37,868 nt of DNA from Roseateles asaccharophilus (GTDB lineage: Bacteria; Pseudomonadota; Gammaproteobacteria; Burkholderiales; Burkholderiaceae_C). The stretch lies in the NCBI RefSeq assembly GCF_004362405.1, contig NZ_SNXE01000004.1:1-37868 (forward strand). The letters are read 5' to 3'. Under the pieces are notes generated by a model. That model did no database searches and had not been told where the DNA came from. It was given only the letters and a program-made list of their open reading frames with translations. The position numbers and the translations under genes were made by a program. Below, one piece after another: positions 21,634 through 30,301 of the stretch. Position 1 is the first letter of the stretch, and each line of letters begins with the position of its first letter.

Positions 21634-22764
21634 ATGACGACACTGGTAGGACTTGTTGGTTGGCGCGGCATGGTCGGCTCCGTGCTGATGGATCGCATGG
21701 TTGCCGAGCGGGATTTCGATCTGATCGAGCCCCTGTTCTTCAGCACCTCGAACGCGGGCGGCGCCGCCCCGGCGCAGGCCAAGAACGAGACCAAGCTGCA
21801 GAACGCCTTTGATATCGAGCAGCTCAAGCGCTGCGAGATCATCATCACGGCCCAGGGTGGCGACTACACCAACGAGGTCTTCCCCAAGCTGCGTGCCGCC
21901 GGTTGGAACGGCCACTGGATCGACGCGGCCTCCAGCCTGCGCATGCAGGATGACGCCGTCATCATCCTGGACCCTGTCAATCTGCCGGTCATCAAGGATG
22001 CCCTGGCCAAGGGCGGCAAGAACTGGGTGGGCGGCAACTGCACCGTGTCCTGCATGCTGATGGGCGTGGGCGCGCTCTACAAGGCCGGTCTGGTCGAGTG
22101 GATGAGCACCCAGACCTACCAGGCGGCCAGCGGCGGTGGCGCCCAGCATATGCGCGAGCTGCTCACGCAATACGGCACGCTCAACGCCGAGGTCCGGGCC
22201 CTGCTGGACGACCCCAAGAGCGCCATCCTGGAGATCGACCGCAAGATCATCGCCAAGCAGCGCAGCCTCTCGGCCGAGGAAACCGCCAACTTCGGTGTGC
22301 CGCTGGGCGGCTCGCTGATTCCCTGGATCGACAAGGACCTGGGCAATGGCCAATCCAAGGAAGAGTGGAAGGGCATGGCCGAGACCAACAAGATTCTGGG
22401 CATTGGTGAGGGCTTCGGTTCGCCCGCCATTCCCGTGGACGGCTTCTGCGTGCGCGTGGGCGCCATGCGCTGCCACAGCCAGGCCCTGACCTTCAAGCTG
22501 AAGAAGGATGTGCCCGTGGCCGACATCGAGGCCATGATCGCGGCCGACAACGAGTGGGTGAAGGTGGTGCCCAACACCCGTGAGGCCACGCTCAAGGATC
22601 TGACCCCGGTGGCCGTCACCGGCACCATGACCATCCCGGTCGGCCGTATCCGCAAGCTGGCCATGGGTCCGGAATATGTCGGCGCCTTCACCATCGGTGA
22701 CCAGCTGCTGTGGGGCGCGGCCGAGCCGCTGCGCCGCATGCTGCGCATCCTGCTGGACCGCTGA
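21634..22764 (+). CDS. asd: Aspartate-semialdehyde dehydrogenase
   Basis: Asd reduces aspartyl phosphate to aspartate semialdehyde with NADPH, feeding lysine/diaminopimelate, threonine and methionine. The 376-residue protein has the gammaproteobacterial-type start [19 protein letters not shown], the catalytic Cys136 in [13 protein letters not shown], and the later [25 protein letters not shown] region with the active-site His. GAGGT precedes ATG 21634. Its position between leuB and fimV is the usual one in betaproteobacteria. Confidence 0.96.
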   Translation: MTTLVGLVGWRGMVGSVLMDRMVAERDFDLIEPLFFSTSNAGGAAPAQAKNETKLQNAFDIEQLKRCEIIITAQGGDYTNEVFPKLRAAGWNGHWIDAASSLRMQDDAVIILDPVNLPVIKDALAKGGKNWVGGNCTVSCMLMGVGALYKAGLVEWMSTQTYQAASGGGAQHMRELLTQYGTLNAEVRALLDDPKSAILEIDRKIIAKQRSLSAEETANFGVPLGGSLIPWIDKDLGNGQSKEEWKGMAETNKILGIGEGFGSPAIPVDGFCVRVGAMRCHSQALTFKLKKDVPVADIEAMIAADNEWVKVVPNTREATLKDLTPVAVTGTMTIPVGRIRKLAMGPEYVGAFTIGDQLLWGAAEPLRRMLRILLDR

Positions 22765-22777
22765 GGACTTCGGCCAC

Positions 22778-22798
22778 CGGCCCGTCCCCGGCGGGCCG
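22778..22798 (+). terminator. GC-rich hairpin after asd
   Basis: CGGCCCG (22778-22784) and CGGGCCG (22792-22798) form a 7-bp perfect stem 13 bases after the asd stop. No T-run follows; termination here is only possible. Confidence 0.35.
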
Positions 22799-22942
22799 AG
22801 GCGTTGCCCACAAGCGACATGGCTGTAACGGGTGGTGAATGAGCCGGGTCTACCCGGCTGATTTCAGCCTTTGCGTGAGCAGATGAGCGTATATGCTTGA
22901 CGCTGTTGTGATTTCATATCGCAAGACGTCGGGATAACAGCC

Positions 22943-23032
22943 ATGCAAAACGCTGTTGGCGAGACAAAAAAAGTCGTCAAGACAGGCGGACGCTTTTGGG
23001 TGTCCGCCTTGTTGCTTTGGGGGATGCCTTGA
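22943..23032 (+). CDS. Possible 29-residue leader ORF upstream of fimV
   Basis: ATG 22943 opens a frame of 29 codons (MQNAVGETKKVVKTGG, then a hydrophobic FWVSALLLWGMP end). Its TGA overlaps the fimV TTG start by two bases. A Lys-rich start and a hydrophobic end could make a tiny membrane peptide, but the overlap also suits a leader that couples translation to fimV. A strong hairpin (22984-23009) lies inside it, and the ATG sits in the loop of an AACAGC/GCTGTT stem. There is no homology support, so it may be chance. Confidence 0.3.
   Translation: MQNAVGETKKVVKTGGRFWVSALLLWGMP
22984..23017 (+). terminator. Hairpin with T-rich tail in the fimV leader
   Basis: AGGCGGAC (22984-22991) and GTCCGCCT (23002-23009) form an 8-bp perfect stem followed by TGTTGCTTT, 20 bases before the fimV start. 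It looks like an intrinsic terminator or attenuator in the 5' leader. Confidence 0.45.
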
Positions 23033-25737
23033 AATTTAATCGAAGCGCTATGGGCCGTTTCGCCTTGACCCATGTGGCGGTGGCCGCCCTGGGTTTGGCC
23101 AGCACGGCTGCCTGGAGTCTGGGTCTCGGGCGTCTAACGGTGCAATCCGCGCTGGGTGAGACGCTGAAGGCCGAGATCGATATCAGCTCCATCACCCCCG
23201 AGGAAGCCGGCACGCTCAAGGTCCGCATTGCGCCGCCGGACTCCTACCGATCCGCCGGTGTCGAGTACAACAGCGTCTTGAGCGGCACGCAGGTGCAAGT
23301 GGCGCGCCGCGGTGACGGTCGACAGGTCCTGCGTCTGTCCAGCGACAGATCGGTGCAGGAGCCATTCGTCGATGTGATCCTGGAGCTGACCTGGTCCAGC
23401 GGCCGCCTGGTGCGCGAGTACACCCTGCTTTTCGATCCGCCGAGCTTGGCTCGCCCCGCGGCGCCGACCGATGGCACGTCGGCTGCCATGGCCGCCGCAC
23501 CGGCCGAGGCTCGCCCTGTGCCAGCGCCCCGGCCGCCCAGCAGCAGTCCGATTCCGCCATCGGCCGCGTCCGTGGCAGCTGCGCCTGCGCCGGCACCGGC
23601 ACCACGGCCTGCCGCGGCCGTGCCGCAACGCGTCGAGGCGCCCGCCGCCAAACCGGCACCGCTCGCATCCACCGCGGACAGCGAGTACAAGGTTCGCCCG
23701 GGCGACACCCTGTCGCGCGTGGCCAACCGCACCAAGCCCGCGGGCATTTCCCTCGAGCAGATGCTGGTGGGCCTGTATCGCAACAACCCCGAGGCCTTCC
23801 TGGGCGAGAACATGAACCGGCTCAAGGCCGGCGTGGTGCTCCAGGTGCCCGGCAGCGAGAAGCTTGGCAGCATCAGCACCGATGAGGCGCGCCAGGTTAT
23901 CCAGACCCAGAGTGCCGACTTCAGTGCCTACCGCCAGCGCCTGGCCGGTGCCGCGCCCGAGCAGCGTCTGGAAGACAACCAGCGTCAGGCCAAAGGTCAG
24001 GTGCAGGCCGCCGTTGAAGACCGCAAGCCCGCGGCGCCGGTCAGTCCCGACAAGCTGACCCTGAGCAAGGGTGGCAAGCCGGCGGAGGCCGCACCGGAGG
24101 CCAAGCTTTCCAAGGAGAGCGAGAAGAAGGCGGATGCGGCCCGCGTGGCCGAGCTCACCCGCAATGTGGAAGAGCTCAAAAAGCTCTCCAGCCAGACCAA
24201 GCCCGCTACACCCGTTGCGGCGGCGCCCGCCGCGGCCGCATCCGTGGCGATTGCTGCGCCAGTGACGATGCCTGCGGCAGCTTCGGCCCCCCTGGCCGCT
24301 TCGGCTGCGCCAGTCATGGCCGCATCCGGTCCGGCTTCCGCGCCCGCATCGGCGCCGGCACAGGCCAAGCCCGCCGCTTCTGCACCCATGGCGCCGCCCG
24401 CGCCGGCCCCGGTGGCCGACGAGCCGGGCTTCTTTGGCGAGCTGCTGAGCAGCCCCTTGCTGCTGCCCGTGGGCGCGGCTTTGCTGGCCCTGCTGGGCGG
24501 GCTGGGTTTCATGCGCTGGCGTGGCAAGTCCCTGGCGCGCCCCAAGGCGGACACCGGCTTCCACGAAAGCCGACTGCAGCCGGATTCCTTCTTTGGCGCC
24601 TCGGGCGGTCAGCGTGTTGACACGCGTGATGCCGGTGCCGCGGCCTCGTCCATGAGCTATTCGCTCAGCCAGCTTGATGCCATCGGTGATGTCGACCCCG
24701 TGGCCGAGGCGGATGTCTATCTCGCGTACGGTCGCGATCTGCAGGCCGAGGAGATTCTCAAGGAAGCGCTGCGCTCGAACCCCGAGCGCTTGGCCATCCG
24801 TCTCAAGCTGCTGGAGGTCTACGCCAAGCGCCGCGACATCAAGGGCTTCGAGCAGCTTGCGGTGCAGCTCTATGCCGAGACGCAGGGCACCGGGGAAGAT
24901 TGGGCCAAGGCTCAGGAACTCGGCCGCCAGGTGGATCCGGACAATCCGCTGTACCAGCCTGGTGGCGCCCCGGCTTTGAAGGAGGATGGACGCCCCATTC
25001 ATCCGGAGCCCATGGCAGCAAGCACCATGCCGCTGACGGCGCAAGCCAGCACCATCAGTGGCGCGCATCTGATGAGTGAGCCGGCTCAGGCCGCTTCGGT
25101 GCCGCCTGGCCTGGATCTTGATCTGGACCTTGATCTGGCGCGTCCGTCGCCCGTGTCGCCGACAGCGATGCAAGCCACCCAGGCCATGCCCGCATCTGTT
25201 GAGCAGTCGCCCATGACCATGGACTTTGATCTGGACAGCCTCCCGGTGGCCGGTGCCCCGGCCGCTCCGGCGACCGAGCCCATGCCCAGCTTTGACCTGG
25301 ACGCGCTGGATCAGCTGCCCGAGGTCGAAACCCGGGCCGACAGGCTGCGGGCTGATGCCTTCGGCGCGCCGGCTGGCAGTTCCGACGCCAACAGCCTGGA
25401 TTTCGATCTGGGTTCGCTTGATCTGGATCTGCCGGGAGCCAGCGCTCAGCCCGCGGAAGCCATTCCTGCCGCCACGGCCACCATGGATGAAGGGCTGAAT
25501 GCCGAGTTCGACAGCCTCTTGCAGGAAGAGCAGGCGCAGGCCACGGATCCGCTGGCCCATGCCTTCGATACGCTGGATGAGGGCGATGATCCCCTGCAGC
25601 GCCAGCTGGAACTGGCCGATGAGTTCCGCCAGATCGGCGATACCGAGGGCGCGCGCGATGTGCTGCAGGAACTGCTGGCCAAGGCCAGCGGCCCGCTGCG
25701 CGACAAGGCCCAGGCCATGCTCAACGAGCTGCGCTGA
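23029..25737 (+). CDS. fimV: FimV-family peptidoglycan-binding inner-membrane protein
   Basis: FimV anchors polar and type IV pilus functions through peptidoglycan. From TTG 23029 the product has 902 residues. It has a signal-like segment (GRFALTHVAVAALGLAST) and the FimV N-terminal domain LGLGRLTVQSALGETLKAEI. A Pro/Ala-rich linker follows, then a LysM domain (about 218-280, YKVRPGDTLSRVANRT), a short coiled coil (RVAELTRNVEELKKL) and a second Ala/Pro linker. One membrane helix lies near 474-496 (LLLPVGAALLALLGGLGF). The acidic cytoplasmic part carries LDLDLDLDL-type runs and the conserved C-terminal module ending ARDVLQELLAKASG. TTG is chosen because GGGGGAT lies just upstream; ATG 23050 is the alternative. 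Confidence 0.9.
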   Translation: MKFNRSAMGRFALTHVAVAALGLASTAAWSLGLGRLTVQSALGETLKAEIDISSITPEEAGTLKVRIAPPDSYRSAGVEYNSVLSGTQVQVARRGDGRQVLRLSSDRSVQEPFVDVILELTWSSGRLVREYTLLFDPPSLARPAAPTDGTSAAMAAAPAEARPVPAPRPPSSSPIPPSAASVAAAPAPAPAPRPAAAVPQRVEAPAAKPAPLASTADSEYKVRPGDTLSRVANRTKPAGISLEQMLVGLYRNNPEAFLGENMNRLKAGVVLQVPGSEKLGSISTDEARQVIQTQSADFSAYRQRLAGAAPEQRLEDNQRQAKGQVQAAVEDRKPAAPVSPDKLTLSKGGKPAEAAPEAKLSKESEKKADAARVAELTRNVEELKKLSSQTKPATPVAAAPAAAASVAIAAPVTMPAAASAPLAASAAPVMAASGPASAPASAPAQAKPAASAPMAPPAPAPVADEPGFFGELLSSPLLLPVGAALLALLGGLGFMRWRGKSLARPKADTGFHESRLQPDSFFGASGGQRVDTRDAGAAASSMSYSLSQLDAIGDVDPVAEADVYLAYGRDLQAEEILKEALRSNPERLAIRLKLLEVYAKRRDIKGFEQLAVQLYAETQGTGEDWAKAQELGRQVDPDNPLYQPGGAPALKEDGRPIHPEPMAASTMPLTAQASTISGAHLMSEPAQAASVPPGLDLDLDLDLARPSPVSPTAMQATQAMPASVEQSPMTMDFDLDSLPVAGAPAAPATEPMPSFDLDALDQLPEVETRADRLRADAFGAPAGSSDANSLDFDLGSLDLDLPGASAQPAEAIPAATATMDEGLNAEFDSLLQEEQAQATDPLAHAFDTLDEGDDPLQRQLELADEFRQIGDTEGARDVLQELLAKASGPLRDKAQAMLNELR

Positions 25738-25773
25738 TCAGTGGTGGCCTGCCGCGAGCAGGCACAATGCAAG

Positions 25774-25805
25774 GCGCCCGGCCTGGCCGGGCGCTTTTTC
25801 TTTTT
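25774..25805 (+). terminator. Strong intrinsic terminator after fimV
   Basis: GCGCCCGGCC and GGCCGGGCGC form a perfect 10-bp inverted repeat with a single central base (25774-25794), followed by TTTTTCTTTTT. It lies 37 bases after the fimV stop and just before the truA ribosome-binding site. Confidence 0.9.
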
Positions 25806-25817
25806 CGGGAGCGGATC

Positions 25818-26606
25818 TTGAGCACAAGGGTGGCGCTGGGCGTCAGCTATCGCGGACAGGCCTACAAGGGCTGGCAGAGCCAGCCCGGCGGCGGCACGGT
25901 GCAGGACGCGCTGGAGAAGGCTCTGGGCCAGTTCGCCGCCCAACCCATCCGCACCATCTGCGCCGGCCGCACCGACACCGGCGTGCATGGCCTCAACCAG
26001 GTGGTGCACTTCGACGCCCCGGTGGAGCGCGAGCCCTTCTCCTGGGTGCGCGGCACTAACCGCTACCTGCCGCCGGATATCGCCATCCAGTGGTGCGCCT
26101 TCCCGGGGGCGCAGTTCCATGCGCGCAACCATGCGCGCGGTCGGCGCTACGCCTATCTGCTGCTGGAGTCCGCCGTGCGGCCTGCCATCGAGACCGGCTC
26201 GGTGGGCTGGATCTTCCGGCCGCTGGACGGCGAGGCCATGCGCGCCGCCGTGCCACATCTGCTGGGCGAGCATGATTTCTCGTCCTTCCGCTCCTCGGAA
26301 TGCCAGGCCGCTTCGCCGGTCAAGCAGCTGCGGCGCATCGAGATCACGAAGCGCGGCGCCTACTGGCGCTTCGAGTTCGATGCCTCGGCCTTTCTGCACC
26401 ATATGGTGCGCAATCTGATGGGCTGCCTGATTGCCGTGGGCACGGGCAGCCGGCATCCGGACTGGCTGATCGAGGTGCTGGCGGCGCGCAACCGCGACGC
26501 AGCGGCGCCCACCTTTGCCCCCGATGGCCTCTATTTCGTCGGCCCTTACTACGATGCCGAGCTGAATCTCCCCGAACGCACGGCAGCCATGGACTGGCTG
26601 CCCTGA
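25818..26606 (+). CDS. truA: tRNA pseudouridine(38-40) synthase
   Basis: TruA makes pseudouridine at positions 38-40 of the tRNA anticodon stem-loop. The 262-residue protein begins RVALGVSYRGQAYKGWQSQP and carries the catalytic Asp53 in CAGRTDTGVHG, then FHARNHARGRRYAYLLL and FLHHMVRNLMG near the end, all typical. The frame extends upstream to 25767, but that would place the start before the fimV terminator. TTG 25818 has GGGAG about 7 bases upstream and gives the normal N-terminus. It starts only 12 bases after the terminator T-run. Confidence 0.92.
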   Translation: MSTRVALGVSYRGQAYKGWQSQPGGGTVQDALEKALGQFAAQPIRTICAGRTDTGVHGLNQVVHFDAPVEREPFSWVRGTNRYLPPDIAIQWCAFPGAQFHARNHARGRRYAYLLLESAVRPAIETGSVGWIFRPLDGEAMRAAVPHLLGEHDFSSFRSSECQAASPVKQLRRIEITKRGAYWRFEFDASAFLHHMVRNLMGCLIAVGTGSRHPDWLIEVLAARNRDAAAPTFAPDGLYFVGPYYDAELNLPERTAAMDWLP

Positions 26607-26610
26607 GACC

Positions 26611-27261
26611 ATGAGCCGAACCCGTATCAAGATCTGTGGCCTGACCCGTGAGGCCGATGTGGAGGCCGCGGTGGCGGTCGGCGCCGATGCCATCGGCTTT
26701 GTCTTCTACGAGAAGAGCCCCCGCCATGTGAGTCCGGCCCGCGCGGCCGAGCTCGCGCGCCTGCTGCCGCCCTTTGTGATGCCGGTGGGTCTGTTCGTGA
26801 ACGCCCCGGCCGAGTTGCTGCAGGCGGCGCAGGAGGCCTTGCCGCAGATGCTGGTGCAGTTCCACGGGGACGAGAGCCCGGCGGACTGCCTGCGCGCCGG
26901 TCGCCCCTATATCCGGGCCGCACGCATGCTGCCCGGCTTTGATTTGCTAGACTTCGCCCAGCAATACTCCAGCGCTCAAGCCCTGCTGCTCGATGCCCAT
27001 GTCGAGGGCTATGGCGGCGGCGGAAAGGTTTTTGATTGGTCACTCATTCCAAGAAACGTGCCCTCTCCAGTCGTTTTGTCTGGTGGGTTGCATGCCGGAA
27101 ATGTGGCCCAAGGGATGCTTCAGGTACGGCCCTGGGCCGTTGATGTGAGTTCCGGCGTCGAGCAGGCCAAGGGCCTGAAAGACGCCGCCCTGATCCGGCA
27201 GTTCTGCGCCGCCGTCCGTGAGGCCGACGCCCAGATCGCGGCAGAACCGCCCCAAACCTGA
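26611..27261 (+). CDS. trpF: Phosphoribosylanthranilate isomerase
   Basis: TrpF performs the Amadori rearrangement of phosphoribosylanthranilate in tryptophan synthesis. The 216-residue TIM barrel begins RIKICGLTREADVEAAVAVG with catalytic Cys9, followed by ADAIGFVFYEKSPRHVSP. Later come LLDAHVEGYGGGGKVFDWS (the catalytic Asp) and the phosphate-binding LSGGLHAGNV and VDVSSGVE loops. It starts 4 bases after truA and lies 15 bases before trpB. Confidence 0.95.
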   Translation: MSRTRIKICGLTREADVEAAVAVGADAIGFVFYEKSPRHVSPARAAELARLLPPFVMPVGLFVNAPAELLQAAQEALPQMLVQFHGDESPADCLRAGRPYIRAARMLPGFDLLDFAQQYSSAQALLLDAHVEGYGGGGKVFDWSLIPRNVPSPVVLSGGLHAGNVAQGMLQVRPWAVDVSSGVEQAKGLKDAALIRQFCAAVREADAQIAAEPPQT

Positions 27262-27276
27262 AGAGAGTTCCCCCTC

Positions 27277-28539
27277 ATGACGATTGCCTACAACCAGCCG
27301 GATGCCCGCGGGCACTTCGGCCCCTACGGTGGCCGCTTCGTGGCCGAGACCCTGGTCCACGCGCTCGATGAGCTCAACGAGGCCTACGAGCACTACCGCA
27401 AGGACCCGGATTTCATCCGCGAGTTCAACAAGGAGCTGGCGCATTTCGTCGGTCGCCCCAGCCCCATCTATCACGCCGATCGCCTGAGCCGCGAACTGGG
27501 CGGCGCCCAGATCTACCTCAAGCGTGAAGACCTGAACCACACCGGCGCGCACAAGATCAACAACACCATCGGCCAGGCCCTGCTTGCCAAGCGCATGGGC
27601 AAGAAGCGGGTGATTGCCGAGACCGGTGCCGGCCAGCATGGCGTGGCCACGGCCACCATCTGCGCGCGCTACGGCATGGAATGCGTGGTCTATATGGGCA
27701 GCGAGGACGTCAAGCGCCAGAGCCCCAATGTCTACCGCATGAAGCTGCTGGGCGCCACCGTGGTGCCGGTGGAATCGGGCTCCAAGACCTTGAAGGACGC
27801 GCTCAACGAGGCCATGCGCGACTGGGTCACCAACATCGAGTCCACCTTCTACATCATCGGCACGGTGGCCGGCCCGCACCCCTATCCGGCCATGGTGCGC
27901 GACTTCCAGCGCATCATCGGCGACGAGTGCCTGACGCAGATGCCCGAGATGGTGGGACGCCAGCCCGATGCCGTGCTCGCCTGTGTGGGCGGCGGGTCGA
28001 ACGCCATCGGCATCTTCTACCCCTACATCCCGTATGAGAACGTGCGCCTGATCGGCGTGGAGGCAGCGGGGCAGGGCGTGGACAGCGGCAAGCATGCCGC
28101 CACCCTGAGTGCCGGCACGCCCGGCGTGCTGCATGGCAACCGCACCTATCTGCTGCAGGACGATGACGGCCAGATCATCGAGACTCACTCGATCTCGGCC
28201 GGTCTGGACTATCCCGGCGTCGGCCCCGAGCACGCCTATCTGAAGGACATCGGCCGCGCCGAGTATGTGGGCGTGACCGACCAGGAGGCGCTGGCGGCCT
28301 TCCACCGCCTGTGCCGCACCGAGGGCATCATTCCGGCGCTGGAATCCAGCCACGCCGTGGCCCATGCGATCAAGCTCGCACCCAACCTGCGGCCCGACCA
28401 GGTGCTGCTGGTCAATCTCTCCGGCCGCGGCGACAAGGACATTGGCACCGTGGCCGATCTCTCCGGTGCCAAGGTCTACGACCAGCCCTCGCAGGCCGGT
28501 CACGAGGTCAAGGGTCTGGTGAAGGGAGGTGCCCAATGA
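27277..28539 (+). CDS. trpB: Tryptophan synthase beta chain
   Basis: TrpB condenses indole with serine using PLP. The 420-residue protein begins with the family signature [18 protein letters not shown]. The PLP lysine is Lys93 in [20 protein letters not shown] binds the cofactor phosphate. The loops [38 protein letters not shown] and LSGRGDKD are all standard. The stop overlaps the trpA start (ATGA), so the two chains are made in equal amounts. Confidence 0.97.
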   Translation: MTIAYNQPDARGHFGPYGGRFVAETLVHALDELNEAYEHYRKDPDFIREFNKELAHFVGRPSPIYHADRLSRELGGAQIYLKREDLNHTGAHKINNTIGQALLAKRMGKKRVIAETGAGQHGVATATICARYGMECVVYMGSEDVKRQSPNVYRMKLLGATVVPVESGSKTLKDALNEAMRDWVTNIESTFYIIGTVAGPHPYPAMVRDFQRIIGDECLTQMPEMVGRQPDAVLACVGGGSNAIGIFYPYIPYENVRLIGVEAAGQGVDSGKHAATLSAGTPGVLHGNRTYLLQDDDGQIIETHSISAGLDYPGVGPEHAYLKDIGRAEYVGVTDQEALAAFHRLCRTEGIIPALESSHAVAHAIKLAPNLRPDQVLLVNLSGRGDKDIGTVADLSGAKVYDQPSQAGHEVKGLVKGGAQ

Positions 28540-29345
28540 GCCCCGTCACTGGACGCATCGCCGCGACCTTCGCCGCGCTGAAGGAACAAGAGCGCAAGGC
28601 CCTGATTCCCTTTGTCACCGCCGGTGATCCGCACCCGGAGGCCACGGTCGAGCTGATGCAGGCCATGGCCGAGGCCGGGGCCGATGTGATCGAGCTGGGC
28701 GTGCCCTTCTCGGACCCCATGGCCGACGGCCCCGTGATCCAGCGCGCCGGTGAGCGCGCGCTCAAGGCCGGCATTGGCATGAAGCAGGTGCTGGGCTATG
28801 TGCGCGCCTTCCGCCAGGGCAACACCAGCACCCCGGTGGTGCTGATGGGCTATGCCAATCCGGTGGAGCGCTATGGCATGGAACGTTTCGTGGCCGATGC
28901 CAAGGCCGCAGGCGTGGACGGTGTGCTGATCGTGGACTACCCGCCGGAAGAGTGCGAGGCCTTTGCCGCCGCGCTCAAGAGCCAGGGGCTGGATCCCATC
29001 TTCCTGCTCGCACCCACCTCCAGCGAGGAGCGCATGGCGCGCATCGGCGCCCTGGCCAGCGGCTATGTCTACTACGTTTCGCTCAAGGGCGTGACCGGCG
29101 CCGGCCATCTGGACACCGCGGCCGTGGCCGAGGCCGTGCCGCGCATCCGCCGCCATGTGAACACGCCCGTGGGCGTGGGCTTTGGCATCCGCGACGGCGC
29201 CACGGCCCGTGCCGTGGCCGAGGTTTCGGACGCGGTGGTGATCGGCTCGCGCCTGGTCCAGCTGCTCGAGGTCCAGAACAGGGATAATGTCGCCGCGACG
29301 GGCGCCCAGTTCATCCGCGAGATCCGCGCTGCACTCGACGCCTGA
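28536..29345 (+). CDS. trpA: Tryptophan synthase alpha chain
   Basis: TrpA cleaves indole-3-glycerol phosphate and channels indole to TrpB. The 269-residue TIM barrel has [19 protein letters not shown], catalytic Glu53 and Asp64 in [19 protein letters not shown], then the loop SLKGVTGAG and phosphate-binding VGFGIRDG and VIGSRLV. GGGAGGT precedes ATG 28536 within the end of trpB. Some relatives carry an extra gene between trpB and trpA; here they overlap directly. Confidence 0.96.
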   Translation: MSPVTGRIAATFAALKEQERKALIPFVTAGDPHPEATVELMQAMAEAGADVIELGVPFSDPMADGPVIQRAGERALKAGIGMKQVLGYVRAFRQGNTSTPVVLMGYANPVERYGMERFVADAKAAGVDGVLIVDYPPEECEAFAAALKSQGLDPIFLLAPTSSEERMARIGALASGYVYYVSLKGVTGAGHLDTAAVAEAVPRIRRHVNTPVGVGFGIRDGATARAVAEVSDAVVIGSRLVQLLEVQNRDNVAATGAQFIREIRAALDA

Positions 29346-29368
29346 AGAAACCCGATAAAGGAGCCTCC

Positions 29369-30241
29369 ATGAGCTGGCTTGAGAAACTCCTGCCGCCCAA
29401 GATGCAGCAGAACGACCCCGCCGAGCGCCGCACGGTGCCGGAGGGCCTCTGGATCAAGTGCCCGTCCTGCGAGACGGTGCTCTACAAGACCGATCTGGAG
29501 CAGAATGTCAATGTCTGCCCCAAGTGCAGCCATCACCACCGCATCGGCGCGCGTGCGCGCCTGAACGCCTTCCTGGACGGTGAGGGGCGCTACGAGATCG
29601 GCCAGGAGGTGATCCCGGTCGACGCGCTGAAGTTCAAGGACAGCAAGAAGTATCCGGACCGGCTCAAGGAAGCCCTGGAATCCACCGGCGAGACCGATGC
29701 CCTGGTGGTGATGGGTGGCGCGGTGATGAGCGTGCCCGTGGTGGCCGCCTGCTTCGAGTTCGACTTCATGGGCGGCTCCATGGGCTCCGTGGTGGGCGAG
29801 CGCTTTGCCCGCGGCGTTGAGGCCGCGCTGGAGCAGAAGGTGCCTTTCATCTGCTTCACCGCCACCGGCGGCGCGCGCATGCAGGAAGGCCTGCTGTCCC
29901 TGATGCAGATGGCCAAGAGCAATGCGGCCCTGACCCGTCTGGCCAAGGCCAAGCTGCCCTATGTGAGCGTGTTGACCGACCCGACCATGGGCGGCGTCTC
30001 GGCCTCATTCGCCTTTGTGGGCGATATCGTGCTGGCCGAGCCCAAGGCCCTGATCGGCTTTGCCGGCCCCCGCGTGATCGAGAACACCGTGCGCGAGAAG
30101 CTGCCCCCGGGCTTCCAGCGTGCGGAGTTCCTGATGGAGAAGGGCGCGGTCGACATGATCGTGGACCGCCGCCAGCTGCGTGAGACCATTGCCCGTGCCC
30201 TGGCCAAGCTGCAGCGCCAGAGCGCCGACGCGGTAGCCTGA
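29369..30241 (+). CDS. accD: Acetyl-CoA carboxylase carboxyltransferase beta subunit
   Basis: AccD forms the carboxyltransferase of acetyl-CoA carboxylase with AccA in fatty-acid synthesis. The 290-residue protein has the N-terminal zinc ribbon with Cys31, Cys34, Cys50 and Cys53 (CPSC...CPKC). The crotonase-like domain has [35 protein letters not shown] and [19 protein letters not shown] precedes the ATG. The trp-accD-folC order is common in proteobacteria. A strong terminator follows the gene. Confidence 0.96.
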   Translation: MSWLEKLLPPKMQQNDPAERRTVPEGLWIKCPSCETVLYKTDLEQNVNVCPKCSHHHRIGARARLNAFLDGEGRYEIGQEVIPVDALKFKDSKKYPDRLKEALESTGETDALVVMGGAVMSVPVVAACFEFDFMGGSMGSVVGERFARGVEAALEQKVPFICFTATGGARMQEGLLSLMQMAKSNAALTRLAKAKLPYVSVLTDPTMGGVSASFAFVGDIVLAEPKALIGFAGPRVIENTVREKLPPGFQRAEFLMEKGAVDMIVDRRQLRETIARALAKLQRQSADAVA

Positions 30242-30261
30242 GTCCTGCTGTCCCGCTGACC

Positions 30262-30294
30262 ACGGCCAGGCTGGAGCCTGGCCGTTCTTGTTTT
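30262..30294 (+). terminator. Strong intrinsic terminator between accD and folC
   Basis: ACGGCCAGGCT (30262-30272) and AGCCTGGCCGT (30275-30285) form a perfect 11-bp inverted repeat followed by TCTTGTTTT, 20 bases after accD. The T-tract runs straight into the GGAG of folC, so folC needs readthrough or its own promoter. Confidence 0.85.
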
Positions 30295-30301
30295 GGAGTT
30301 C

